DNA of 61,615 nucleotides from Byssochlamys sp. IMV 00236 (GCA_001931875.2 MSJH02000284.1:1-61615), one strand, 5' to 3'; shown: positions 11,306 to 23,809, numbered from the stretch's first letter. Notes: generated from the letters alone by a model not told the origin. Translations and numbers: made by a program.

Positions 11306-13122
11306 ATGTATAGCAACAATCGTCATCAATATATAAATGCTTACGAGAGTCAAGAGGATACTGAGTTTCTGGATAGTTCGACCGATGTTGCAAGTGATGC
11401 CGATGACGTTCCAGATCCAAATGACCATCACCGACGTAGAGCTCCATTAAACAAAAAGAGAATTGCTACATACGATGCATTAACCGATGAACAAAAAGTA
11501 AAGAAAAAGAATGTACAGTAGCATAATAGGTTGAAATATTGATATAATCATAGGGCATTCTTCATCGTCAACTTAAATCATCAAGGTTCAACAAGCATCC
11601 TCCTCAAGTACCACCGACGAAACTAGCCATATTTGACTTTGATAACACACTCTTCTTCTCACCACAACTCAGTCCTACAATCTGGAGTAAGCGATTTCTT
11701 GGCTTGGTTGCTGCCGAAAGCGTCTGGGGACCAGGCTGGTGGAGAGATGAGCGCAGTCTAGACTTGGGACCCTTTGAAGAACTCAAGGCAAAGGCTTGGG
11801 AGGGATACTGGAACGAGACGATTGTAAGTAAGGCGCGGGAATGCATAGCAAATCCTGAGACGATGACAGTCATTTTGACTGGACGACGGTATCACCCGTT
11901 TCACAAATATATACCCATCATGCTGGACTCCAAGGGCCTCGTCTTTGATCTTATCGGGCTACGGCCAGATCCTGAATCAACTTCAGATGTTCATTGGATT
12001 GCAAACGATTATGGAAGAAAATTGTTGACGTACAATGTCGTGCCATCCGTATTTGAGTCAACTGCACACTTCAAAGAGGGGTTTATTGCCAACATTCTGC
12101 ATAAGGTCAAAAGCATTGAGAGCATCGAGCTGTGGGATGATCGTGTACCTCATGTCAAAAACTTTAAGATCTTTTTAAAATCTCTTCGTCAAGACGGTGT
12201 TATCAAAAGTAGTAAAGTACATGGAGTGCCAGGCGTGAAGCCGGTGTACAATCCTGAATGGGAAGCTGGAATAGTACTTCGCATTATCAATTCACACAAT
12301 TACGCACTAAAGGCAAAATACAATGGTGCCAGATTTGAATATCGTGATGTGGTTGAAAATACCATGCAGATTGAAGATGATACAAATCCCATTTGTTTTG
12401 CCAGAAAGTACTTGACAATCGTACCGGCTGAGGATTCAACGGGTATAAGACTGAAGAATGAAAGTCAAATGCGACTCAAGAGTATGTTTGAACCTTTATT
12501 CAAGGAGAGAATGGAGATCTATTACCAAAAGCATGGTCGCTTCAAAGGACAAGAGGAGCCTGTATTCTTTGGAAAGTACTGTATGCTTACTGAAAGAATA
12601 ATCAGACACACCTGCTGTGGTTTCGTGGGTTACACATCTAGACTTCGTATCGATGGTATTTCGCCTCCAGGAAAGCCTTGGCTCCTTTTAAAGGTCACTG
12701 TTCCCAAAGATGATCCCAGCGAAGAGCATGAACATATTCTTCCACTATGGTATAAACCCTCAGATGAAAATGTTTTTAGAAAACTATCCCATCACTGGGA
12801 AGATATCAAGCAAGAATATCAAACTGAAATTGAAGGAAAGATTACCTATGATTATAAGCTAAGTGTGCAACAGGCAAGATGGGATATGATAAGAAAACAA
12901 AGAAAGAAGGAAAAAGATAGAGTGAAGGCAGTTATAGAACATACATATGACAGAGGAAGCTACAAGATGGATCACCCACACAATACAAAGAATTGGAGAA
13001 AAGATCATCGACAGAACAGTGACCCATACCCTAGACACCATGGTCCTTCAAATAAGCATCCGTATGATCCAGCCAATTTTCCATATCCAGATCAGTCTTC
13101 TTTTACAGGAAGATGGAAGTAA
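11306..13122 (+). CDS. HAD-domain 'Swiss Army Knife' RNA-repair-like protein
   Basis: Exons 11306-11512 and 11554-13122 encode 591 residues. After an acidic, disordered N-terminus, HAD motif I appears as AIFDFDNTLFFS (Asp97 and Asp99 are the expected nucleophile and acid). Motif II is VILTGRR and the motif IV-like acidic site is IELWDDRVPH. This order, with a long insertion containing WGPGWWRDERSLDLGPFEEL, matches the HAD domain described in Swiss Army Knife RNA repair proteins of fungi and bacteria. The C-terminal part (about 250-591) has no domain I can name and ends in a basic, His/Pro-rich tail. A phosphatase role on RNA ends is the family inference, not shown here. The start follows a T-rich leader; no upstream in-frame ATG exists before the previous gene's stop. 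Confidence 0.8.
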
Positions 13123-13956
13123 CTAGGATTCAAGAGATCAAAATACCATTGATATGCATTATTTTCATCTTTAAACATTCTTTATCGGCATTCATTCAAT
13201 GCAAAAACCTTTATGCTTCATATCAACCATGCTAATAAAGTTACAAACATTAAAAAATATACCTTGGGTTTCAAGCTACATATTATTTCAAGGACTCTCG
13301 ATATAAGGCATAATGATGCACATAATATAAAATACACCAGAGGTAAACCAGCACTTATGCGTGGAGTCTTTTACAAGCTTACGACTTGATTACTATAGAG
13401 TAATGATCACCTATTGAGATGACAAGCATTCGATAAGAAATACTTTCCTATATGCCGTAAAGAAATATCATCCGATATGCTTTATATCACATTTACAGTT
13501 ACTCGTTGTTTAAATGGCCAAGCATCCGAAATGGTTGGTGTAATATAAAAGGTTCAGAAATTATTCGCACACATTACAAGATCAATAACATTATAGTTGA
13601 TTTTCTATATCTGCTTTATTGTTTAAAAGACACATAACTGAAAAAGCTGTTAGAGACTCTGTATAAATAGTTTGATCTTGCTTCTCTTTTTTTCTCTTAT
13701 AAATCCTCTTCTTTTAATATAAGTATTTAATATCAATGCAATAACTGATTTACTAATCATTTCTTTATTCATCCTTTTGCTTCTGATGGGCTCTCTTTTA
13801 TCATTATTTGCTGTCTCTTTTATTAATTTGTGAATAAATTGTAGTAAAGACAACATAAAATTGGATTTATATACACTTTTTATTGCTTTTTATGTTTACA
13901 AGTAAAAAGAACCAAAAAAGAGGGGAGTGAAAGGATTGTCTGTCTACCCTTCTTGT
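13123..13956. other. Convergent intergenic region, no gene seen
   Basis: About 830 bases between the stops of the HAD-domain gene and the convergent kinase gene. AT-rich, holding both 3' UTRs. The only longer minus-strand open frame (13650-13856) is Lys/Ile-rich without motif. Confidence 0.6.
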
Positions 13957-16701
13957 TTATTCTATTGTTTGCTGTTGATTTCTTTTCAGCTGTTCTATTT
14001 CCTTTCTTAACGCTTCATTTTCTCGAATCAGCTTTTCTCTTTCCTTTGACGAATTAATCAACAGTTGCTGAAGGTGTTCCATAGTGGCAGTGATATCTGC
14101 AGACAAGTGGGCAGAAGCTGTTGATGAAGATGATGAACTTGACGGTCTACTACTAAGACTATACAAAAGATAAGTTTATAAGAAAGGCTATTGAATGTCA
14201 TGGTTACCTTTGATCATCGCTATGTACATTGTTATTCATTGGTTTTTTGAAAGCTTCGGAAACAGTTCTACTGCGGGGAGTTGAGGAAAAGTTTGGTGTA
14301 TATACCGAGGGCAGGGTAGCAAGTAAGCTGTGGACCATGTTTTTTTGTATCTCGGTTTGCTTGAGCAGGTTATCCATATGAGAGTATACCATATGTGGGA
14401 AGTTTGAGTCTAGGATACGATGAGCTTGTCCTCTCGAAAGAGAACTTGAGGGTGAAATGGCGGGAGAAGGAGCGACGGTAGATTGTGGGGATTCATATTG
14501 CATAGATTTTTCTATAAAAAAAAGTATAAGTAAAAAAAAAAGCCCCTTTCTCAAATGAAAACTTACCATCTTTATCTTGTTTACCAGAATCACTTGGTGT
14601 ATTTGAGCCACCGGTTAACTCAAAACGACCTTTCTTTCGACACTCGGGAGGCAACACAGTGGGTACTTCGCAGTATGGACCGGCCATTAATTCTGGTTTC
14701 TCGATTGAGAATCGACTCACTTTGCTGCTGATAGACGGATCTCTGTAAAGGACAGACGATTGAGAGCTTTCTCTGGTAAGAGGCGCACTGTGTAACGTTT
14801 GAGTCTCAGTAGACGGCACCACACAACAGGCATTGTTACCATTATTGTTATGGCTCACCTCAAACCTTGACTTGCGCTCCATCATACTGTCTTGACGGCA
14901 AAGGTTTTTAGCATCTGACCAATGCAGTTCATCAGATGCGGGTGTTGTCGGACGAGTGACAGATGGAGTCTGGTTAACACTAAATCGACCCTTCTTGAAC
15001 TCGCCTTCTTGCAAGGTGCTACAGTTACTATTGATGGTTGATACAGCCGAAATGGGGCCAGCATGAGAAATGCCAAGACCAACGCCTGGATGGTTAATAT
15101 CGATATGAGCAGAGGAAGGAGGGGAGTAGGATGAAGGCGAGGCTTGGAGGTCGGTCGTGTTGATAGAGTGGTTGTAATCTTCAATGACAAATCGGGATTT
15201 TTTGGGAGCTGCTACTGCAGGTGTAGACGATGGCAGCACAGGCGTCACGGGTTCATCTGGCGATTTATCACCAGACAGAAGTGGTGCATCCTTGATGGTC
15301 ACATCACCAAATGTGATGTGTTTCTTTTCAGCCCCGTTATTTACAGACTTGGTTCTGTCTGGTTTAGGTGGGTCTTCCTTAAACTTGACAACTGATTTGG
15401 ATCGGCTGGGAGCGTCTGTTGTTGTAGCTGGTGCTGCGGTCGGTATTGTTACTGCAGGCGTAGTTACTGCTGGCTCTGTTGCCACGGGTGTCATCGTTTG
15501 TTTAGTTGTGTCCTTTCCATCTTCAGGACTATCAAAATCCCAATTCTGGTCACTGGCTGAAAACATAATGTGTCTCTTTGGTAGTCGTTTGTGGGGACGC
15601 ATATCCAAGGGTGGCACAAGGGCAAGAACAGATTTCACAAGATATTCCTTCCTCTTGGCCTGCTTAAAGAATGGATGAAGCAGCAACTTGTCAGCTGAAG
15701 GTCGTTTGGAAGGATCCTTTTGTAAGCAAATATCGACCAATTCCTTAAACGTCTTGGAGTATTTGTGTTTACAGTTCTCCCGGTCGAGAGTAGGTGGTGC
15801 ATTTGAGAGCGTCATCATCAAGACCTTCATAGGGGGATACTTGGCAAATGGAGCATGACCTGTAGCCAGTTCATATGCAGTGATACCAAAGCTCCAGATA
15901 TCTGCCTTATAATCATAACCAGACTGTTCCATGACCTCAGGCGCCATCCAGCAAGGTGTGCCCACAAAAGTTTTTCTCATTTCATTATTCTCCGTTAATG
16001 AGCTTGAAACACCAAAGTCAGCCAAGAGTACAGTGCCTTGGTCATCCATCAGTAGATTACCAGCCTTGACATCACGGTGAATGTGACCATTTTTGTGCAA
16101 ATAGATAAGGCCTTCTAATGCTTGTTTGAGAATAGTAGCAATTGAGATTTCATCAAAGCCATCCGGAAAGCCCGACTTCATAATGTCCAAGCAAGAGCCA
16201 GCTGCTAAATAGGGTGTGACAATATAGAGTTTAGATCCGTTTACAAAAGACCCATAAACTGGCAAAACATTTGGATGTTTTGATAAAGCCATTAATGCTG
16301 TTTCACGCTATTAATAAAAATCAATATCTGTCGGTTCGTTTCGAAATATGTCATCTATTTTTACTCGAAGTTCGTCGATTTGATTCCTTTCAAACATATC
16401 CAAATCGATCATCTTTACAGCCACCTTCTTCTTCAATGGCTTGTACATTGCTTCATAGACAACAGCGGAAGAGCCGTAGCCTATAATGAAAATGAGTTTA
16501 TATAGATGACTTTGGTATATATCTATATTTATATGTACCAATTGGTTTTCCTATTTCAAAATCCTCGTACTTGTTTGCCCAATTTGATTCAGTAGGCACA
16601 GCCTGTTCTGAATCAATTGAGTGTATGGGTATCTTCAGATGAAGACCTTCAGATACACTCAAAGAACGTTTTGTCTGCTTGGGAACAGGCAAGTTCGACA
16701 T
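13957..16701 (-). CDS. STE20-family Ser/Thr kinase (OSR1/SPAK/Fray-like) with RFx[V/I] motif array
   Basis: Exons on the minus strand: 16701-16539, 16480-16365, 16307-14567, 14511-14208 and 14158-13957; 841 residues. The kinase domain (about 45-310) has IGYGSSAVVYEA, the VAVK lysine, HIHRDVKAGN, LADFGVSSS, FVGTPCWMAPE and DIWSFGITAYELATG. The TPCWMAPEVMEQ and KYPPMKVLMMTL segments are typical of the OSR1/SPAK branch of STE20 kinases, which respond to osmotic or ionic stress in animals. After the domain, QNWDFDSPED resembles the short extension found there. The tail of about 500 residues is Ser/Thr/Pro-rich. It contains four RFx[V/I] motifs (residues 465 RFVI, 534 RFSV, 574 RFEV, 625 RFSI) plus RFEL at 654, and ends in a coiled coil (ENEALRKEIEQLKR). 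No clear CCT domain was recognised. The last two introns interrupt the tail in frame. Confidence 0.87.
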
Positions 16702-18213
16702 GAATTAGAGGCTAATTGATCTGTTTTTTGGTCGGGAAAAGGGTGATTGTTGTTATCTGTGTAATGTAGTAAAATGCTTATTGTTCTCTTTTTGTGTCGC
16801 TTTTGTTGTGGTCGCTGGTTCTTATTTTGTGTGGAAAATAAAAAAAATAGAGGGAAAAAGAATATAAAAAATAGATTTTGAAATTTAGTTTTATCCAATA
16901 AAAAATATTTTTTTTTCTCTCTCTCTCTTTACAGGCTTAAACCCAAAAGGACAATAAGAGTGCAGCATTGGATAATGCCCTAGGAGAATTATTGTCACAA
17001 TGATATCAGAAAGAGACATCGTTTTATTCCATCATCAATACATGTGTCCATTAATTTGATTTGTTAAAGTTATTTCATTCAATATGTCAGTTTACTCTAT
17101 ATGCTAAGCTTATTGAACACGGGTAATCATGCTAATTGACTCAATACCGTCGTTTGTTATATAAACCAGATAATGGGGACCATTCTATGACGATGATGAC
17201 ATGTTCACTATATTTGGATATAGCGTACCTCATCGCCATGCTTTACTCTCTCTCTCTCTTTCTCGATTATACTCTGTCTTTGTACACTGAGTGGAAATTA
17301 CGGGAATATTAATCAGCAATTATAACTTGTAAGAATAATATTGAAGCTATATGAAATCAATTAGTCATTCTTATCGAATTGTGCGTATAAACATCATCCG
17401 TAGTATCTCTCTCTCTCTCTCTCTTTTCGCTCTCTCTTTCTCTCACACAAATTGATCTTTTCCAGGCGGCATTTAAAAATTGACTGACTGTGTTTACTTT
17501 TTAACCCAAGACCATTAGAAAAATTTTGTGAATAACCGGAGATTGAAGTGAGAAATTACAGACATGAAGTATGGGACAAACTGTCTATGTAATGAAACAC
17601 TCAAGTCTGGTCTATGTTGCGTCTTTTATTAAGCCTTTACATTATTAAGACATGAAAAAAGAACTAACGTTTGGCTTTCATTTTTATCTCGGTTGATGTT
17701 GGCATTTTAAAGTAGTTCCTTGCATAAACGGTCATTAAGCCAAGAGATATCAATCTTTTTTCGAAGCACGTGTACTGTATAAAGTAGGCCAATCTATTTT
17801 GATTATAGATGACCATTCATAGTGGTAGAAGAAGAGGAGGGATTAGACTAATGCCATCAATACTATCTTGACTTTACTTCAACTGTTTATTCACTTGCAA
17901 AAATACCGTTAGTAAGTTCGATTGAACGCGTCTTCTTTTAATATGCTCATAAACTGACTTCAACTGCATCAATCATCTCGTGTTCTTCCTTTACTTTTGC
18001 TCAATAGCCGCTTTCCTATAGAAGGGCGTCATAACATAGTCTAAATTTCTGGGTATATTCTGGGCTAGGTTGCACAAGAAAATGTCCGGCGGCTTGTCCG
18101 AGGGAGAGATGGAGAGATGAAAAGGGCAAGAACAAGTCTCGAAATTTTTTATTAAGACCACACATCCCATTCAATCTTTCTCTCTCTCTTTATCCTTTTA
18201 TTTATAATTAAAG
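16702..18213. other. Divergent promoter region between kinase and eS4 genes
   Basis: About 1.5 kb without a convincing open frame. It contains several CT/GA microsatellites (near 16915-16930, 17250-17265, 17405-17446 and 18179-18190), common in promoters of this window. No other structure was recognised. Confidence 0.55.
17405..17446 (+). repeat. Imperfect (CT)n microsatellite
   Basis: Run of TC/CT dinucleotides interrupted once by TTTTCG, in the intergenic space upstream of the eS4 gene. Probably a promoter-type pyrimidine tract. Confidence 0.7.
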
Positions 18214-19353
18214 ATGGTAAGCAATAAGTAATCTATAGATGATGCATCCATCTAACACTATCCCATAGGCTCGTGGTCCTAAGAAGCACATGAAGCGTTT
18301 GGCAGCCCCTAAGCATTGGATGCTTGATAAACTTTTGGGTATGTCTTTAATTTGAGAGGGGGAGACAGTGAACATTTCGAAATGGTTAAAGTGATGACAA
18401 AAAAAAAATCAATAGTCAAGCTCAACAATCGTAATAACAATTGACGAGTATTTTCTTAACTGATAAACTTTTATTGAAGCAACTGTCTCTCTCTATAATC
18501 ATGAATTATATTCTAACATACTTTTAGGTAACTATGCCCCTAAGCCTTCTTCTGGTCCTCACAAGACTCGTGAATGTTTACCCTTGATCGTTTTCATTCG
18601 TAACCGCTTAAAGTACGCTCTTAACGGCCGCGAAGTTCAATCCATCTTGATGCAACGTCTTGTCAAGGTCGACGGTAAGGTCCGTACCGATTCCACTTTT
18701 CCTGCTGGTTTCATGGGTAAGTGTTAAAAAAAATGGGGGATAGGCTTGAGTTTTATTGACGGCTAAGCTTTGACGAATCCCGGATGCTTTTTTTTGCTTG
18801 CTTTTTTTAATTTGACATAACAGACGTTATCCAAATTGAAAAAACTGGTGAAAACTTCCGTCTCGTCTATGACGTTAAAGGTCGCTTTGCTGTTCACCGC
18901 ATCACTGATGAAGAAGCCAAGTACAAATTGTGCAAGGTTAAGAAGGTTTTGGTTGGTGCTAAGGGTATTCCCTACATCACCACCCACGATGGTCGTACCA
19001 TCCGTTACCCTGATCCTTTGATCAAGGCTAACGATACCATCCGTTTCAACCTTGAAACCGGCAAGATTGAAGACTTTGTCAAGTTCGATGTTGGTAACGT
19101 CGTTATGGTCACTGGTGGTCGTAACATTGGTCGCGTTGGTCAACTCATTCACCGTGAACGTCACATTGGTGGCTTTGAAATTGTTCACATCAAGGACGCT
19201 CTTGACCGTGTCTTTGCTACTCGTATCTCCAACGTTTTCACCATCGGTCAAGGTACTAAGCCTTGGATCTCTCTCCCCAAGGGTAAGGGTGTCAAGCTCT
19301 CTATTACTGAAGAACGTGATCGCCGTAGAGCTGCTGCTACTGCCACTCACTAA
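18214..19353 (+). CDS. RPS4: 40S ribosomal protein eS4
   Basis: Exons 18214-18216, 18269-18338, 18528-18716 and 18824-19353 encode 263 residues, the normal eS4 length. The first exon is only the ATG; the next exon reads [19 protein letters not shown], the invariant eS4 N-terminus. The S4-type RNA-binding segment [14 protein letters not shown] and the KOW segment [16 protein letters not shown] follow. The protein sits on the small-subunit body and binds 18S rRNA. Codon use is strongly biased (AAG, CGT, GGT, GTC), unlike neighbouring regulatory genes, fitting high expression. The long antisense frame over exon 4 is a shadow of this bias. A pyrimidine-rich leader with a CT tract precedes the start, common for ribosomal-protein genes. 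Confidence 0.97.
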
Positions 19354-19747
19354 AAAAATCCATGATTTTTTTAGAATAAATCATCATTTTGCTTTGTAGG
19401 ACCTCTCTCATTGTTCTCTTCCCTTGTTCATTATCATTTTGCTATTGTATATAATTATTATTTTATTATTAAAGAAATGTTCATTTTCTAAGAATTGCGT
19501 CACGACGATTGGTGGGGTTGAACTTGAGTTGAGCATGAAACCCACATCATTATGCAGAACTTTTTTTTTTTTTATTTCTATTTTTTTTTCTTTTGCACAT
19601 TTTCTTATAACCCCAACACACATACGACAACATATTTATATAAAATGACAATCATTGACACTGAGTGTATTTCAAGGTAAAGAGAAAAAGAAGATGAGTT
19701 GACCAAACATAACTTTAAACTAAACGACAAAACTCAGTGGTACAGAC
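19354..19747. other. Intergenic, 3' flank of eS4 and 5' flank of the WD40 gene
   Basis: About 390 AT-rich bases with T-rich runs near 19561-19590. No feature beyond presumed UTRs. Confidence 0.55.
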
Positions 19748-21189
19748 ATGTTCATAAAGCCGAGGCCGATTGTTCATGATCAAAAAGTGACCATTCACCA
19801 CTGGTAAAGAAAAGACATCAAAAGTTTGAATAGCGTATCAACAGTTGACTATAGGCAGCTACGAGATTTATTATTGACAGATAAACAATTTGAAAATGAA
19901 TTGATTGTCCCGACGGGACATGATATCTATAAAGTAATATAAACATCATCTCTTAAAAAAAATAGCTAACGTTCGTCTGTAGTATAACTATATTACCGGA
20001 CAAAGAGGATATCTGCTAAAGGGAATTGGATATAACCCTACCTGTATGGCATCAGGGTAAGTACAAGAGAGAGAGAGATCTATTTGATAAGGTGAATATA
20101 ACATATATATTTATCAGATATGGATACTGGGCAGCTGGTGGACAACATGGCGATTTGACAATCAAAGATATCAAAAGTGACTATCAGATGTAAGAGAATA
20201 GATGGACATGATTGAACAAGGAAGCTCAATTACGTAATAGGCATATAACTTCCGCACCAGGTTGCACGATTAACAATGGACTCTGTTTTTCTCGTTGCTT
20301 AAACGGAGAAATAAGGTTATTGGTGTCAAACAACGATACGACGATTCGTGTATTTAGTGTACCAGACTTGAAGCTGTTGGAGACACTAGAGTTTAGGACA
20401 GCTGTAAATCATAGTAAGCTTGATCATATATCATATTGTGTGTGAGTTAATAATAATAAAAAATAGCGTCTGTCAGTCCAAACGGTAGGAAGATGGTTAC
20501 TGTCGGAGACGATAATCGGGTGTTATTATTCAATATTTCCTATTCTGGGAATTACGAATTAATGCAAACAATGGCAGGTAAGGAAAAAAAAAAGACTTGC
20601 ATATCAAAAAAGCTAAATCAACATTTTATAGTATCAAAGGATGCCAATTTCTCTATAGCATGGAATCATACATCTGATAAATTTGCAGTGTCGAGCCAGG
20701 ATGGGTCTGTGCACGTGTGGGATATTCGACATTCAGATCCTCTCGCTAAATTTACAAGTGTTCACGTAAGAATCAAAGAGTAAGAGAAAAAAAAAAACGG
20801 AAACGAGATTGACGAGATGTTGTAGCCTTCGATTACAAAAGGAGCAGCAAGATGTGTAAAGTTCACACAAGCAGGAGCCATCGATCTGCTAGCATTTACA
20901 GAGCACGTATCTCACGTTCATGTTATTGATGCCCGCACATTTGATGGACAACAAACATTAAGAGTTGGATCAGCTGGACATGATACACCCATTACTGGTT
21001 TATGTTTTTCTGCAGATAGTAAAAAGATGTTTATAGGTAGATAGAGAGAAAAAGAGAGAGGGAGTGAGGGAAAGATTGCTCTCTAAGAAGGTATTGCTGA
21101 CCGTCTAATTAGGCCTAGAGAACGCGGTTTTAGATTTTAATGTGGACACGGGTACACGAAGGCGATTTCCTGGAGGCATCTTGATATAA
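19748..21189 (+). CDS. WD40-repeat protein of the fungal DUF2415-type family
   Basis: Nine exons: 19748-19803, 19855-19933, 19983-20056, 20118-20189, 20241-20413, 20467-20577, 20632-20765, 20826-21036 and 21113-21189; 328 residues. The exon chain gives continuous WD40 blades: GYWAAGGQHGDLTIKDIK, LLVSNNDTTIRVFSVPDL, SVSPNGRKMVTVGDDNRVLL, FAVSSQDGSVHVWDIRH and ITGLCFSADSKKMFIGLENA. The segment around NHTSVSPNGRKMVTVGD is characteristic of a widespread fungal and plant WD40 family, including uncharacterised S. pombe SPBC2A9.03. Function unknown; a scaffold role is likely. Exon 2 could instead begin at 19834, adding seven residues in frame. The exon 5 acceptor at 20241 was chosen because nearer AG sites break the frame. 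Introns are 49-76 bases. Confidence 0.8.
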
Positions 21190-21738
21190 TGTAAATTGTT
21201 CATATGTATAAACTTCTCTTTGTATATTCGGTTTTTTAAATTAAAGCAATTGTGTAATAAAAATGGTTAATCTTTAATTTTATGTAGCACATCCAAGGCA
21301 GATCGACGCTTGCATGAATTTATTCTGACAATAGTTCATTGGACTGTTGCTATAGTTGCTAATATATCATATTTTATCATACCAATCATACGTGTAGATA
21401 GCGTGTTATGCATAGAAATATACTATCTTATTCAGTCATGATGATGGTGCTTATTTTGTTGAGAAGTTAGTCTGGAAATTTTTCTAGAAAGTACTTGAGC
21501 AACTATGTCATATGCTTGTTACAAATAAGACAGTGACACTTTACATCAGACACTATCGGAGTTGATCATCACGTACCTGTTTTATATCTGGTAATGGCTA
21601 TAAAATCACCATTTTTTTTCTTTTCCTCTGCTCCCCCCTTTTCTCCTTTCACCCCACTACTCTACTTGTATATATAGACACACATATAAGTCACTCTTTC
21701 TTCTTTTTTTCATAGTTTTGCAAATATCTGTGGCACTC
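21190..21738. other. Intergenic, promoter side of the velvet gene
   Basis: About 550 bases. Pyrimidine-rich tract and TATATA near 21610-21677 lie 60-130 bases before the velvet ATG. No gene seen. Confidence 0.5.
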
Positions 21739-22719
21739 ATGGATGACAGCTCAAGTGAAGACCTGTTTAGCTTAATTAATTTCAGTGGCGAACAAGAAGA
21801 GTATTTAAATGAGCCACCACAACCGTCTTCATCTACCTCTGTGGCGTCCCATAAGCATATAACCTTTATGGAACCCAATATAGACGTGTTGATAGATTAT
21901 CCTGTAAATAAACTATATGAAAAATACTTTAGACAAAATGAACTGCCTTGTAATATAAAGTAGGTGATTTGTACCTAATTAGATTTAGTAGAATTAACTT
22001 TCTTTATACTAGTACATATAAATTAGAAATAGCGGAGCAGCCTGTACAGTGCCGGATTAGTAGCGACAGTGACAAAGACCGAAGACCGATCGATCCTGCG
22101 CCGATAATTAAATTGACAGTTTTAGATAAAGACAATCAAAGAATTCAAGAGTAATAGTACACAGTAGTAGAAATTGCAGCATAAGCATCAATTTGTTTAC
22201 TCACATGTTATTATTATAGTCCAGGGGAAAGTCCGTTTTATGTTATGCATGTCTCGCTCTGGTCTGTAGACATGAAGACACAGTATGATCTTGTAGAAAA
22301 TAGTCGAGTCTTGACTGGGTCACTCGTCAGCTCCCCTTCACTTCTTAAAGACTTACAAGATGAATTTGCTTACTTTTTTGCGTTCTCTGACCTGAGCATA
22401 CGATTGACAGGGCGATATCGATTACGATTTAGTCTAGTTCATATAGCAAGGTATACAAAAAAAAAAAAAAGAGGTCACTTGTAAAATTACTTAAACAGGA
22501 TTATGTAGGAATGAAATTGTAGACCAAGTATTTTCTGATCCATTTACAACTTATTCAGCAAAAACTTATCCTGGAATGAAAAGTAGATGTTTCTATGTTT
22601 TTAGATATTTTTCGATTGTCTAATTTTTGCTTTTGTTAGAATCAAGTGAATTGGCTAAACATTTGGCAAAGCAAGGCTTAAAAATAACCATTCGTACACA
22701 AACAAGGTCCAAAAAATAA
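21739..22719 (+). CDS. Velvet-domain transcriptional regulator
   Basis: Exons 21739-21959, 22013-22150, 22220-22450, 22509-22582 and 22640-22719; 247 residues with frame kept at each GT-AG junction. The velvet signature is clear: LEIAEQPVQCRISSDSDKDR followed by RPIDPAPIIKLTV, then FYVMHVSLWSVD, RLTGRYRLRFSLV and the late block FTTYSAKTYPGMKKSSELAK. Velvet proteins bind DNA through an NF-kappaB-like fold, dimerise with one another, and couple light or nutrient signals to sporulation and secondary metabolism. The short acidic N-terminus (MDDSSSEDLFSLINF) could be an activation segment. No LaeA partner is present in the window. Which velvet subfamily (VelB, VosA or VeA type) cannot be settled by eye. 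Confidence 0.9.
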
Positions 22720-23809
22720 ACTATGTGTCACAGTGATTAAACCTTATTACCCGACCTTGTTACCTGTCTTTCCATAAATGGGTTGAGCGATTGAATAACT
22801 GGGTACTCTACCATTGGACAGATTTTGTGGTTGCGATGAGTATTCCCCAAAGTCTAGATTTATCACAAGTTTGAGCAAAATATACACTGTTTATAATTAA
22901 CCGTGAATAAACAAAAAGACATGGATATCATTGTTTGTATGTTTTACTAGATTTTATTGCAATCAGATGTTAATTTATAATCGATTTCAAGCTTTTTTTC
23001 TCTTTTCCTTTTTCTTTAGAACCTTAAAGAAGAAAAGATTCGGGGTTACTTAAAGATCCTGCTATTGGTGCACGAAGTGAATGAAAATCAGAAAAAAAAA
23101 AAAGAAATCCACAAGAGTTTACGACATAACGAATCATCGAGACTTGGTTAGAAATCACAAAAGTACAACACAAGGGATTTTGCTACATGGACAGGTGTAA
23201 ATATAGGTTTATTGAATAGAAAAAGATAAAAAAGATCCCAATCATGAATAACTGCTCATTGAGCATCACTTTACAACAGTTCTTTGCAGCAATTCGTTAT
23301 AACCAACCTGTCTCAAAAATTTCTATTCAAGCTTTTCCTGTCATTCCTTTGAGCCAAAGCAAATACTATTTTGGATAATAAAACATAATCGTCTGTTTTA
23401 TCAGTATCTATTGTTGATGTTCATTTTGTGGAAGTAATCTGTCCGCAGTAGCTTATATCCATCATCGTACGCACTTTGTAATTGATTGATTGATTTTTTA
23501 TTTTGTTTTAAATTACCAAAAGGTTTAGAAAGAAGCAAAGGATGTCTTTCTCTTAGGATCCTTTTATTCGCCTACGCTTTGTCTTTGTAGTAAAAGAAAC
23601 GGATGCTGTCACTTTTTACATGAATATGGTCAGATTCGATAGCTCTCTTCTTAAAGAACAGGATATTATGTAGATTAAACATGATTTCCTTTATTTTTTT
23701 TATTTTTTTTTACTGAAATTATCTTTGATATTGCCTCTGGGAAGCAAATGCATCTCTATGTTACAGAGCGACTCTAGAAACGACATATTCAAAGCTATTT
23801 ACAATCACA
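22720..23809. other. Intergenic, no gene recognised
   Basis: AT-rich DNA after the velvet gene. One short plus-strand frame (ATG at 23244, stop at 23378, 44 codons) has no motif and is probably chance. Confidence 0.5.

Noticed and set aside
11048..11560. Fusion of the unknown 173-residue gene with the HAD-domain gene through one intron
   Set aside because: The candidate donors (after CACA and CACAGT) have phases incompatible with the acceptor before CAACAATCG.
15184..15678. Plus-strand open frame of 164 codons within the kinase gene
   Set aside because: Antisense to the low-complexity kinase tail, with Gly/Val/Ser bias and no motif; a shadow.
18763..19350. Long minus-strand open frame (195 codons) over eS4
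   Set aside because: It lies antisense to the highly codon-biased eS4 exon 4; its Thr/Val/Asn-rich composition is the usual shadow of such codons.
19834..19854. Alternative earlier acceptor for WD40 exon 2
   Set aside because: It keeps frame but needs a 30-base intron, shorter than others here; the acceptor at 19854 gives a 51-base intron. Not excluded fully.
23244..23378. 44-codon plus-strand open frame
   Set aside because: Too short, no motif and no context to support a gene.
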